9,254 bases of DNA from Clostridiales bacterium (lineage in GTDB: Bacteria > Bacillota > Clostridia > Oscillospirales > QAMX01): the NCBI GenBank assembly GCA_012841675.1, contig DUUG01000141.1, positions 1 through 9,254 of the forward strand, given 5' to 3'. Numbering within the stretch: the first letter of the stretch is position 1; the number at the start of each line of letters is the position of its first letter. The notes beneath the pieces were generated by a model. That model was not told where the DNA came from. It worked only from the letters and a program-made list of their open reading frames with translations, and did no database searches. Both the position numbers and the translations under genes were made by a program. This document shows positions 1-7,384 of this stretch, one piece after another.

Positions 1-35
1 AATGCTTGCCCTTTTTACAGTTAAAACGGTAAATA

Positions 36-2114
36 TTACTCGTCGTCGTCTTCCTTCATGCGGTCTTTTGCTTCCTCGATGATAGCCTGCATGATGGCGG
101 GCGGTGCATCCTCATAGCGGACAAAGTCCAACTCAAAGGCGCCCCAGCCGCGGGTCATAGAACGCAGGTCAATGGCGTAAGAGTGCATTTCCGACATGGG
201 AACTTCCGCCTCGACTATCTGCATGCCGCTTCCGTCGGGGTTCATGCCCATAATCCGGCCGCGCCGCTTGTTCAGATCGCCGATGACATCGCCCATAAAC
301 TCGTCGGGGATGGTGACCTTCAGGGTGCCGTAAGGCTCCATAATAACAGGGTTGGCCTGGGGCAGACCATTTCTAAACGCCAGACGAGCAGCCATCTTAA
401 AGGAAAGCTCGTTAGAGTCCACTTCATGGTAGGAACCGTCATACAGGACGGCCTTCAAGTTCACAACGGGATAGCCGGCCAAAACGCCCTTTTCCATGCT
501 TTCGCGGAGACCCTTTTCAACGGCAGGATGGAAGTTCTTGGGAACGCTGCCGCCGAAAATGCGCTCTTCAAAGACGAGGTCATCCGATTCCACCGGCTCA
601 AATTCGATCTTAACGTGACCGTACTGTCCGTGACCGCCGGATTGCTTCTTGTGGCGGCCTTCCGCCTGCACCTTCTTGCGGATTTTTTCACGGTAAGCGA
701 CGCGAGGGGTAATCAGTTCCACTTCCACGCCAAACTTGGTTTTCATGCGGGAGCAGAGAACGTCTAAGTGGATATCGCCCAAGCCGGCAATGACCTGCTG
801 GCGGGTTTCGGTGTTGAGGTAGTTTTCAAAGACGGGGTCTTCATCCCGCAGACGAGCCAAGGCCGTAGCCAGCTTCTCTTCAGCGGCCTTGTTTTTGGGG
901 AGAATCGCCTGGATATAGCAGGTGCGCGGGAAGGACATCTTTTTCAGCACGATATTTTTGCCCGGAGCGCAAAGAGTTTCGTTAGTGCGGGTTTCGGACA
1001 GCTTGGCAACGGCGCCGATGTCGCCGGCGGAAATAGAATCCACTTCGATGTTCTTTTTGCCGCGAACCATATAAAGCCGGCCGATTTTTTCGGTTACGCC
1101 GCTGGCGGTGTTGACCATAGAGCTATCGGACGTAACAGTACCGGAGGCAACACGGAAGAAGGAGAAGCGGCCATACTGGTCGGCAACGGTTTTAAACACA
1201 AACGCAACGGCAGGACCATTGGGATCGATGGGATACGCCGTTTCCTCGCCTTCGGCGGAAACCACGGTGTCGCCGCGGCCGGTAGCCGGAGAGGGGAAAT
1301 AGTCCATAATGCCTTGCAGCAAAGCTTCCGTTCCCAGGCCTGTATAGGCGGAACCACAGAATACAGGCGCAATGGAACGAGCCAAAACGCCGGCCTTAAT
1401 ACCGCTAATCATTTCTTCGACGGTAAACTCTTCCCCGCCAAAGTATTTTTCCATGAGCTCATCGTCCGTTTCGGCAACGTTTTCACTCAGCATAGCACGG
1501 TATTCTTCGACAAGATCATTCATGGATGCGGGAACGGGGATCTCTGTGGTTTTATGCGCCTCGGTTTTATAGGCCTTCTGGGTAACAATGTCGACAACGC
1601 CAACGGCCTTTCCGCCTTCGATAATGGGAATGACCAGAGGACAAACGGCCACGCCGAAAAGTTCTTTCATCTGTTCGAAGGTTTTGTAGAAGTCGGCGTT
1701 TTCTTCGTCTAACCGGGAGACATAAAATGCAACGGGAATTTCTTCCTCTTGAAGCAGACGCCACATTTTCTGCGAACCGACGGAAATCGGGCCTTTTGCG
1801 CCCAGAACAATCAGACCCGTATCGACTACGCGCAGAGCCTGAACCACTTCGCCGTAAAAATCGAAAAAGCCTGGCGCGTCGAGCAGGTTAATTTTATGCC
1901 CATTATACTCCACAGGAGCCAATGCGGTGGAAGTGGAAATGCCGCGCTTAATTTCTTCGGAATCAAAGTCGGAAACCGTATTTCCTTCGGGAACCTTACC
2001 TAAACGGTCAATTGCCTTGGCGGCATACAGGATACTTTCCGTCAGAGACGTTTTTCCATCCCCACCATGCCCCAACAGGCAAATGTTACGAAGCTTATCG
2101 ATAGAATATGCCAT
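36..2114 (-). CDS. EF-G-like translational GTPase (divergent FusA paralogue)
   Basis: A 692-residue protein with the full EF-G domain order: G domain (about 1-280), domain II (about 300-390), III (395-470), IV (470-600, with the conserved QSGGHGQYGH segment near 491-500) and V (590-680). By family it should bind GTP and act on the ribosome in the cytosol. The P-loop GHGGDGKTS is at 15-23 and the switch I remnant KRGIS at 56-60. The G domain is non-canonical. The G3 box reads DAPGFFDF (79-86) where EF-G has DTPGHVDF, so the catalytic His is Phe83. The G4 box NKxD reads SRLD (133-136). G5 is GSA (254-256). These features fit the EF-G-like (EF-G2 type) branch found beside true fusA in many Bacillota rather than the housekeeping EF-G, so I give no symbol. 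The start is supported by AAAGGAGAG about 9 nt upstream. It has its own promoter at 2182-2210. The stop is TAA, and the C-terminus is acidic (KEDDDE). The precise role is unknown from sequence. Confidence 0.9.
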   Translation of the reverse strand: MAYSIDKLRNICLLGHGGDGKTSLTESILYAAKAIDRLGKVPEGNTVSDFDSEEIKRGISTSTALAPVEYNGHKINLLDAPGFFDFYGEVVQALRVVDTGLIVLGAKGPISVGSQKMWRLLQEEEIPVAFYVSRLDEENADFYKTFEQMKELFGVAVCPLVIPIIEGGKAVGVVDIVTQKAYKTEAHKTTEIPVPASMNDLVEEYRAMLSENVAETDDELMEKYFGGEEFTVEEMISGIKAGVLARSIAPVFCGSAYTGLGTEALLQGIMDYFPSPATGRGDTVVSAEGEETAYPIDPNGPAVAFVFKTVADQYGRFSFFRVASGTVTSDSSMVNTASGVTEKIGRLYMVRGKKNIEVDSISAGDIGAVAKLSETRTNETLCAPGKNIVLKKMSFPRTCYIQAILPKNKAAEEKLATALARLRDEDPVFENYLNTETRQQVIAGLGDIHLDVLCSRMKTKFGVEVELITPRVAYREKIRKKVQAEGRHKKQSGGHGQYGHVKIEFEPVESDDLVFEERIFGGSVPKNFHPAVEKGLRESMEKGVLAGYPVVNLKAVLYDGSYHEVDSNELSFKMAARLAFRNGLPQANPVIMEPYGTLKVTIPDEFMGDVIGDLNKRRGRIMGMNPDGSGMQIVEAEVPMSEMHSYAIDLRSMTRGWGAFELDFVRYEDAPPAIMQAIIEEAKDRMKEDDDE

Positions 2115-2181
2115 GAAATGTCTCTCCTTTGTGGATAGTATAAGGCTAACAATTGATGCAAGAAAAAAACGCTACTACTCT

Positions 2182-2210
2182 ATTATATAATAAATTGGAC
2201 AGGTTGGCAA
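2182..2210 (-). promoter_or_regulatory. Sigma-A-type promoter of the EF-G-like gene
   Basis: Read on the minus strand, TTGCCA (2210-2205) and a perfect TATAAT (2187-2182) are separated by 17 bp. Transcription should start near 2175, giving a leader of about 60 nt before the ATG at 2114. The -10 lies in a perfect 12-bp palindrome (2181-2192), so a second TATAAT faces the plus strand. The promoter sits in the gap after proS and makes the EF-G-like gene at least partly independent of the upstream operon. No convincing rho-independent terminator for proS is visible in this gap, so readthrough is also possible. Confidence 0.72.
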
Positions 2211-2276
2211 TGAGGAAATTACTATTTTTGTGAAACAAACGAAACGGAATTTGCACATCCATATGCCGGATTTGGA

Positions 2277-4007
2277 TTACGAGCCAAGTTCCTCCCACAG
2301 GGCTTTCATTTGCGCGTCGATTTCCGCCTCTAAATTTTCTAGCGGAACCATAACGCGAACCGACTTATCCCGGCGAACCAGCTCAATCTCACCCTTATCC
2401 AAGCCCCGTTTGCCGACGATTACGCGAAGGGGAACACCGAGCAAATCGGCATCGGCAAAGGCCACGCCGGCGGTTACGTCCCGGTCGTCCAGCAGAACCT
2501 CGTACCGGGCGGAGAGCTTATCGTAAATCGAACGGGCGGCTTCTCCCACCTCAGGCGATTTGCCGGCGCCAAGGCTGCAAATGTGGATTTGCCAGGGGGC
2601 AATGGAAATGGGCCAGATTGGGCCGTAGTCGTCGTGGTGCTCTTCAATGGCACCGGCCAGCATTCGGCCTACGCCGATGCCGTAGCAGCCCATAATCGGA
2701 TGGCGTCGCTGACCGTCGGAATCCACATAGGTCATGTCCATAGACTCGGTGTATTTCCGGCCTAGCTGGAAAATGTTGCCCATCTCGATGCCGCGGCGCA
2801 GATCCGTTGTGTGGCCGCAGGCGGGGCAGGGATCGCCCTGACGTGCCTTGGCCAAATCATAAAACTCCTCGGGGAAGCTTTTGCCCAGGCACTCTTTTGT
2901 GACGTTAATGCCTGTGTAGTGATAATCCTTCTGGTTGGCACCGGAAACCAGATCGTTTTCGCCCATAAGCGACGCGTCAAAGAAAACACGGGCAGAGGTT
3001 TCCAGGCCGTGCGGGCCGATGAAGCCAAAGCACAAGTCATCCTCTTCGTTGCCGGCATAGGGGAACACGTTAGCACCTACCACGCGGCGCAGCTTGGCTT
3101 CATTTACATCGTAGTCGCCCCGCAGGAAAACCACGATGGGCTTTTCCTGCCCCTCCACGGCAAAAACGGCTGCCTTCAGTGTTTGCGATTTGTCAATTTT
3201 GAAAAACTCGTAAAGGTCTTCGATGGTGGTCATGCCGGGTGTGTGGTGCAGGGAGGGTGTACCTTCGGGGCGCTCTGTGTGGGACGGCTTCACAGCGGAA
3301 ACTTCCACGTTGGCCCGGTATTGGCAGGCAGGGCAAAGAACCAAGTTGTCCTCGCCGCCTTCGGAAATCAGCATGAATTCATGGGCCAAGCTTCCGCCCA
3401 TCATGCCCGTGTCCGATTCCACGGAAACAATGTTAGAAAAGCCTGCCCGGCGGAAGATTTTCTCATACGCCTCGTGGCACTGCTGATAATATTCCGCCAA
3501 ATCCTCTTGGGTTGTGTGGAAGGAATAGGCGTCCTTCATGGTAAATTCCCGGACACGGATCAAACCGCCTCTTGCCCTAGGTTCATCCCGGAATTTGGTT
3601 TGGATCTGGTAGATCATGAAGGGAAATTTGGTGTAAGAGGTGGCCTCGGTTCTTGCCATGTGCACGGAAGCCTCTTCGTGGGTCATACCGAGAAGGAGGC
3701 TGTGACCGTTGCGATCCTTCATGCGCAAAAGCTCGCTTCCCACGCTTTCATACCGGCCCGATTCCTGCCAAAGCTCGGCGGGCATTACCACGGGAAAGAG
3801 AACCTCCTGCCCGTCGATGTTGTCCATTTCCTCCCGGATAATCTGCTCGATTTTGGCGACAATCCTTTTAGCCGGCGGCAAAAGCGAGTAGATTCCGGTG
3901 GCCACCTGACGGACATAGCCTCCTCGCAGGAGGAAAATATGGGAAATCATGGAGGCTTCTGCGGGTTTTTCCTTGAAGCGCTCGCCTAACAGCTTGGAAA
4001 GCAACAT
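2277..4007 (-). CDS. proS: Prolyl-tRNA synthetase (bacterial type, with editing insertion)
   Basis: A cytosolic class II aminoacyl-tRNA synthetase of 576 residues that charges tRNA-Pro with proline using ATP; the length is normal for the bacterial ProRS type. Motif 1 lies around 66-86, followed by the THEE loop (109-112). Motif 2 starts FRDEPRARGG (139-148) and runs on to the REF and MKDAYSF segments (to about 163). Motif 3 is GCYGIGVGRM (440-449). Between motifs 2 and 3 is the INS domain (about 240-390), which in this family hydrolyses mischarged Ala-tRNA-Pro; it keeps the GANQKDYHYTG segment and a candidate catalytic Lys278. Two CPAC pairs (225-228 and 394-397) flank the insertion and could bind a metal. 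The C-terminal anticodon-binding domain covers about 470-570. The start has AGAAAGG upstream at SD distance. It lies 36 bp after the P-type-ATPase-like gene, probably in the same transcript. No key residue appears to be lost. Confidence 0.97.
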   Translation of the reverse strand: MLLSKLLGERFKEKPAEASMISHIFLLRGGYVRQVATGIYSLLPPAKRIVAKIEQIIREEMDNIDGQEVLFPVVMPAELWQESGRYESVGSELLRMKDRNGHSLLLGMTHEEASVHMARTEATSYTKFPFMIYQIQTKFRDEPRARGGLIRVREFTMKDAYSFHTTQEDLAEYYQQCHEAYEKIFRRAGFSNIVSVESDTGMMGGSLAHEFMLISEGGEDNLVLCPACQYRANVEVSAVKPSHTERPEGTPSLHHTPGMTTIEDLYEFFKIDKSQTLKAAVFAVEGQEKPIVVFLRGDYDVNEAKLRRVVGANVFPYAGNEEDDLCFGFIGPHGLETSARVFFDASLMGENDLVSGANQKDYHYTGINVTKECLGKSFPEEFYDLAKARQGDPCPACGHTTDLRRGIEMGNIFQLGRKYTESMDMTYVDSDGQRRHPIMGCYGIGVGRMLAGAIEEHHDDYGPIWPISIAPWQIHICSLGAGKSPEVGEAARSIYDKLSARYEVLLDDRDVTAGVAFADADLLGVPLRVIVGKRGLDKGEIELVRRDKSVRVMVPLENLEAEIDAQMKALWEELGS

Positions 4008-4043
4008 TGCGTTTCGCCCTTTCTTTAGCGTTGCGTTATGTAA

Positions 4044-6491
4044 TCAGAATTTATTCGACCAGCCCGATAAAAGTAGAATGGGAACCAGCCAAAGAACGTA
4101 GTAAATAAACAAATTTAGCGGGGCGGCCGCGCCCTGCCAGACATTAAATGACATGAGAACGGCCATGCCGAGGCCGAGAAGGGAGGACAGCAGAGAGAAT
4201 ATAAGTCCCGCCCGGCTGGCGGCTCTATAACGGTTGCAGGCCACAAGGGCTTCCGCCAAACTGTCTCCGGCACCTCGGGTTACGACAATCCCATCGGCTT
4301 CCAAAGAAAGCCCCGGGTCGGACAGGGATGCCCGCAGTTCGGCGGGGGGATAGACCACATCGCTGGAAGCAATACCAAACCGGCTCTGCAGGAAGGAGGC
4401 CGTTACGTTAAAATCTCGCGTGGCCAGTACAGGGATATAGCCGTTTTCTGTCAGCAAAGTCAAGGCATAGTCGCTTCGTGGCAAAGCCTGATACCGAACG
4501 GCAAATACAGCCACCAATTCGGCGTCAATGGCGCAGAATACCGCCGTGCGAAGCTTAATATCCTGCGGAATTTTGATGCCGCACCGTTGGATAAACGAAC
4601 CGGTGCCGATCATCACCTGTTTGTTGTCCACCAAAGCGATAATTCCGCCCATTTCGTTGAATTTCAGTTGGGAAACGGGGCGGATGGGGGCATATTCGTC
4701 GGCGGCCAGACGGATAAAGGGGCGCGCCAGAGCCGTATGTGCCGCATCCAGCACGCTGGCCGAATAAGAAAGTGCTTCTTCTTTGCGGGAGGGATCCATT
4801 AATTTAAAGCCGTTAATAGAAACACCGTCGCCGGGGAACAGCTCCTCGTCGGTCATGAGAACAAAAGCACGGGAAGCCATACGGGAAACGGCTTTGCGGC
4901 CGCCTAACAAAACACCGTTTTTGAAAAGCCGCTTAGAAACCGACGCATAGGGAAGCGCCGTGCAAAGGAAAAATCCGAGGGCAGGCGTTAAGCTTGTCAT
5001 CAAAGACCAGCACCAGAAAAACGGAGGGCCGTTTTCTTCGTAAAGCCCGACGGAACAGTAAATGGCCAAAAACAGCGTGGCCACGGCCATAATCGGCGCA
5101 TACCAAAGCATGGTTGTCTCCGCCGCGTCCCGCTCCGTAAAGCTTCGGTAGAAGCCTTGGAAGCTCTTGGCGTTGGCCAAAGCGTAAATTTGATCCTCGT
5201 CATATTCTTCCGGCAGAGGCGCCAAAACCCGGGACCGCTGCAGCTTATAACAGCTCCGCAAGGAGCGAATGCTGTGCTTTAACGAGAGGTTTTGGGACAA
5301 AAGGGACATAAAAATACCAAAAGCCGGAAGCAGACAAAAGGGTGCAAATAGTGTTTGCGTCGGATTCAGAAGATATGACACACAGTGCCCGATGGACGCC
5401 ACCGTGGAAATAAACACAAGGGAATCTGCATTGGGGCGAAGCATAACCATCCGGGAGAAGCCGGAAACCAGAATATCCAGTCCGATTAACGCACACGCCC
5501 CCAGCAAAGAAAGAGAAATGACCGTATGCAAAAACGGGTCGGTCACCGGTGAGCTGCCGGGAAAAGACGGCAGATACAGAGCGTCGGCGGCGCTTAGATA
5601 AAAAAGCGGAACGCAAAGCACCAAAACCAAAGACATACGCAAAATTAGCGAGGACTTTTTCCGATCCAGCTTTCTAAGCATAGACAGAGGGTTAATTGCA
5701 GGCCGAGGCTTTCGAACCGGCTTTTCGCTTCTGGTTTTTAGGCCGGCTCTTTTGTCCAAACGCTCTTTTATAAGCTGTGCCTTTATGCCTGGCGGCAGAG
5801 GAATCGGGCCGGTTTTAACTGCCACAGCCACCACAGGCGGGTTTTTCCGCCGCTTTCTTGATTCGGCCCTCTCTGCCTGCAAAAGCTTCTTGCGCAGATA
5901 GTGAATCCGCTTTTGCTTTCTCTCGTAAACAGCGTCAAAGGCCGAAACGTCAATAACCGGCCCATCCTCTACGGGAGAAACGGAAACATCCTCCGGCATC
6001 AAAACAGACGTGGGGCTTTCAGCCGAAGCTGTCTTTGCAGCGCGGAAGGGAATCGGTTCGTTTGGCGTTTTTTCAAAACCCTTTCCGAGGGCAGCATCCT
6101 TTTTCAAAGAAGAGTCCTTGACAGGCTCCTCTGTTTTCTGCAAGGAAGTAACTCTGGCGGTGTCCGCCTCCTGTTTTGCGGAAGGGGCAGTTTTCGCGGT
6201 GTCCGCTTCCTTTGTAGTCTGAAGTGTAGACGGGACGTTGTCCGCCTTAATAGAGGAAGCGGTCTCTGTTTTTTTAGCGGAGGGAGCTTCCGGAGAGATG
6301 GAAGGCGCAGCTTTGTGCGAATGGGCTACTGGGGATACGGCCTGTTGTGGCTCCACCGGCTTTGAGCCAAATTCGGCCAGAATGTCCTCAAGGGAAAACT
6401 CCATCTCAAGGGAAGCATCGTCCCCGTGGACAGGTGCAGGTGTGGCTGTATTAGAATTTTCAGCCGGCACGGAAGAGTTCTTTTTGTTCAT
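4044..6491 (-). CDS. Degenerate P1B-type ATPase-like membrane protein (predicted pseudoenzyme) with long disordered N-terminal tail
   Basis: An 815-residue protein from the chosen start (6491); function unknown. Residues 1-260 are low-complexity (Ala, Ser, Thr, Pro, Lys, Glu), interrupted by an amphipathic motif FSLEDILAEF (32-41) and a basic, possibly coiled-coil helix (about 183-215). Eight hydrophobic segments follow (about 283-302, 321-343, 356-375, 382-400, 463-484, 491-516, 762-782, 790-809), spaced 4+2+2 as in heavy-metal P-type ATPases. The PNADSLV stretch before segment 3 matches their NMDSLV. The 545-760 region keeps the order of the P and N domains. However, the CPC of M4 is TPAL (502-505), the DKTGTLT site is replaced by a MTDEELFPG stretch (546-554), the HP motif is HT (575-576) and TGDN is TRDF (691-694). 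The GDGxND segment is absent, and the A-domain loop is only about 60 residues with no TGE. Transport by the normal phosphorylation cycle is therefore not expected. It sits between rlmB and proS, 36 bp from the latter. Confidence 0.85.
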   Translation of the reverse strand: MNKKNSSVPAENSNTATPAPVHGDDASLEMEFSLEDILAEFGSKPVEPQQAVSPVAHSHKAAPSISPEAPSAKKTETASSIKADNVPSTLQTTKEADTAKTAPSAKQEADTARVTSLQKTEEPVKDSSLKKDAALGKGFEKTPNEPIPFRAAKTASAESPTSVLMPEDVSVSPVEDGPVIDVSAFDAVYERKQKRIHYLRKKLLQAERAESRKRRKNPPVVAVAVKTGPIPLPPGIKAQLIKERLDKRAGLKTRSEKPVRKPRPAINPLSMLRKLDRKKSSLILRMSLVLVLCVPLFYLSAADALYLPSFPGSSPVTDPFLHTVISLSLLGACALIGLDILVSGFSRMVMLRPNADSLVFISTVASIGHCVSYLLNPTQTLFAPFCLLPAFGIFMSLLSQNLSLKHSIRSLRSCYKLQRSRVLAPLPEEYDEDQIYALANAKSFQGFYRSFTERDAAETTMLWYAPIMAVATLFLAIYCSVGLYEENGPPFFWCWSLMTSLTPALGFFLCTALPYASVSKRLFKNGVLLGGRKAVSRMASRAFVLMTDEELFPGDGVSINGFKLMDPSRKEEALSYSASVLDAAHTALARPFIRLAADEYAPIRPVSQLKFNEMGGIIALVDNKQVMIGTGSFIQRCGIKIPQDIKLRTAVFCAIDAELVAVFAVRYQALPRSDYALTLLTENGYIPVLATRDFNVTASFLQSRFGIASSDVVYPPAELRASLSDPGLSLEADGIVVTRGAGDSLAEALVACNRYRAASRAGLIFSLLSSLLGLGMAVLMSFNVWQGAAAPLNLFIYYVLWLVPILLLSGWSNKF

Positions 6492-6499
6492 GGCAAGCA

Positions 6500-6505
6500 T
6501 CCTTT
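6500..6505 (-). promoter_or_regulatory. Ribosome binding site that decides the start of the P-type-ATPase-like gene
   Basis: On the minus strand the sequence reads AAAGGATGCTTGCCATG. The first ATG (6500-6498) overlaps the Shine-Dalgarno AAAGGA itself, so it cannot be its target. The second ATG (6491-6489), in the same frame, is 8 nt downstream of AAAGGA, a normal spacing. The gene is therefore called from 6491, three codons shorter than the longest frame. Confidence 0.8.
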
Positions 6506-6526
6506 GTGAAAAATTGGATTACGTTG

Positions 6527-7375
6527 TTACAAGCGGGTTCTCTTGCGAAGCGCTTCATAGAGCAAAACGGCCGCGGCCGCCGAAGCGTTCAAAGAGCCGA
6601 TTTTTCCGGCCATGGGGATGGAAACGATAAAGTCGCAGTTCTGGCGGACAAGGGGGGACAAGCCGGCCCCTTCTGCGCCAATGACAATCCCTGTCGACCC
6701 GGCAAAATCCGCTTGTTCGGGCAAGGTATCTCCGTCGGCGTCGGCGCCGAAAATCCAGACGCCGGCCTTTTTTAGCTCGTGAATAGTCGTGGTCAGGTTC
6801 GGAACCCTTGCAATGGGTATATGCCAAACGGCCCCGGCAGAGGCTTTGACTACCGTTGCGTTGACCCCTGCACCGCGGCGTTTGGGAATAATAACACCGT
6901 GGGCGCCGAACACCTCGGCGTTGCGGATAATGGCACCCAAATTATGGGGGTCCTCCAAATGGTCGCAGAGGACTAAAAGGGGCTTTTCGCCCTTTTCATA
7001 AGCGTTGGAAAGCATATCCTCCACAGAGACATACTCGCAACCGGCGGCCAAGGCAATAACTCCTTGATGGGCGCCGGTTTCACTCATCATATCCAGCTTT
7101 TGGCGGCTGACGCGGACGACAACCGCGCCGCACTCCTTAGCAAGGGCGGCAAAAGTGGGGGGAATGCGCGCGTCATCGCCTTCCAGCAGAAACAACCGGT
7201 CGATGGAGCGGCCGGAAGTAAGCGCTTCCATAACCGCGTTGCGGCCTTCAATCTGCAGCTCGTTCCGTTCCTCCGGCTCCGGCGCCGGACGTTCCGGCCG
7301 AGGGGGCTTTGCCGGGCGGGAACGGGCCGGTTTGTCTTGTGGAAAATTTTTGTTTTTTGGCTTTTGTGTTTTCAT
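6527..7375 (-). CDS. rlmB: 23S rRNA (guanosine-2'-O-)-methyltransferase RlmB, SpoU/TrmH family
   Basis: A 282-residue SPOUT methyltransferase. RlmB uses S-adenosylmethionine to methylate the 2'-O of G2251 (E. coli numbering) in the peptidyl-transferase P-loop of 23S rRNA. An N-terminal L30e-like substrate-binding domain (about 40-115, beginning with IEGRNAV) precedes the knotted catalytic domain. Its three family motifs are intact: EDPHNLGAIIRNAEVFGAHG (141-160, with Asn145 and Arg151), IVIGAEGAGL (230-239), and SIPM followed by SLNAS (252-265). The first 38 residues form a Lys/Arg/Pro-rich tail, likely disordered and common in related bacteria. The ATG at 7375 has an AGGA 7 nt upstream; that SD overlaps the TAG stop of the kinase gene, only 9 bp away, so the two are probably translationally coupled. 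Some TrmH relatives act on tRNA or other rRNA sites; the motif and length pattern favour RlmB. Confidence 0.92.
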   Translation of the reverse strand: MKTQKPKNKNFPQDKPARSRPAKPPRPERPAPEPEERNELQIEGRNAVMEALTSGRSIDRLFLLEGDDARIPPTFAALAKECGAVVVRVSRQKLDMMSETGAHQGVIALAAGCEYVSVEDMLSNAYEKGEKPLLVLCDHLEDPHNLGAIIRNAEVFGAHGVIIPKRRGAGVNATVVKASAGAVWHIPIARVPNLTTTIHELKKAGVWIFGADADGDTLPEQADFAGSTGIVIGAEGAGLSPLVRQNCDFIVSIPMAGKIGSLNASAAAAVLLYEALRKRTRL

Positions 7376-7384
7376 AATAGTTTC

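Noticed and set aside
14..33. Imperfect 20-bp palindrome just after the EF-G-like stop codon, considered as a terminator
   Set aside because: The stem is AT-rich with a mismatch, and on the minus strand it is followed by A and G rather than a U tract. The true terminator is probably outside the window.
768..1712. 314-codon plus-strand open frame opposite the EF-G-like gene
   Set aside because: It lies wholly antisense to a conserved gene, its product resembles no family I recognise, and such long antisense frames are a common by-product of codon bias.
2211..2276. Possible proS terminator in the gap before the EF-G-like promoter
   Set aside because: Only 4-bp complementary stretches were found and there is no U run; not supportable.
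2811..3989. 392-codon plus-strand open frame opposite proS
   Set aside because: Antisense to well-conserved ProRS motifs, with no recognisable domain; treated as a shadow frame.
4044..6491. Calling this gene a functional copper or zinc exporting ATPase
   Set aside because: The domain order fits, but the CPC, DKTGT, TGE, TGDN and GDGxND motifs are absent or altered, so a transport annotation would be misleading.
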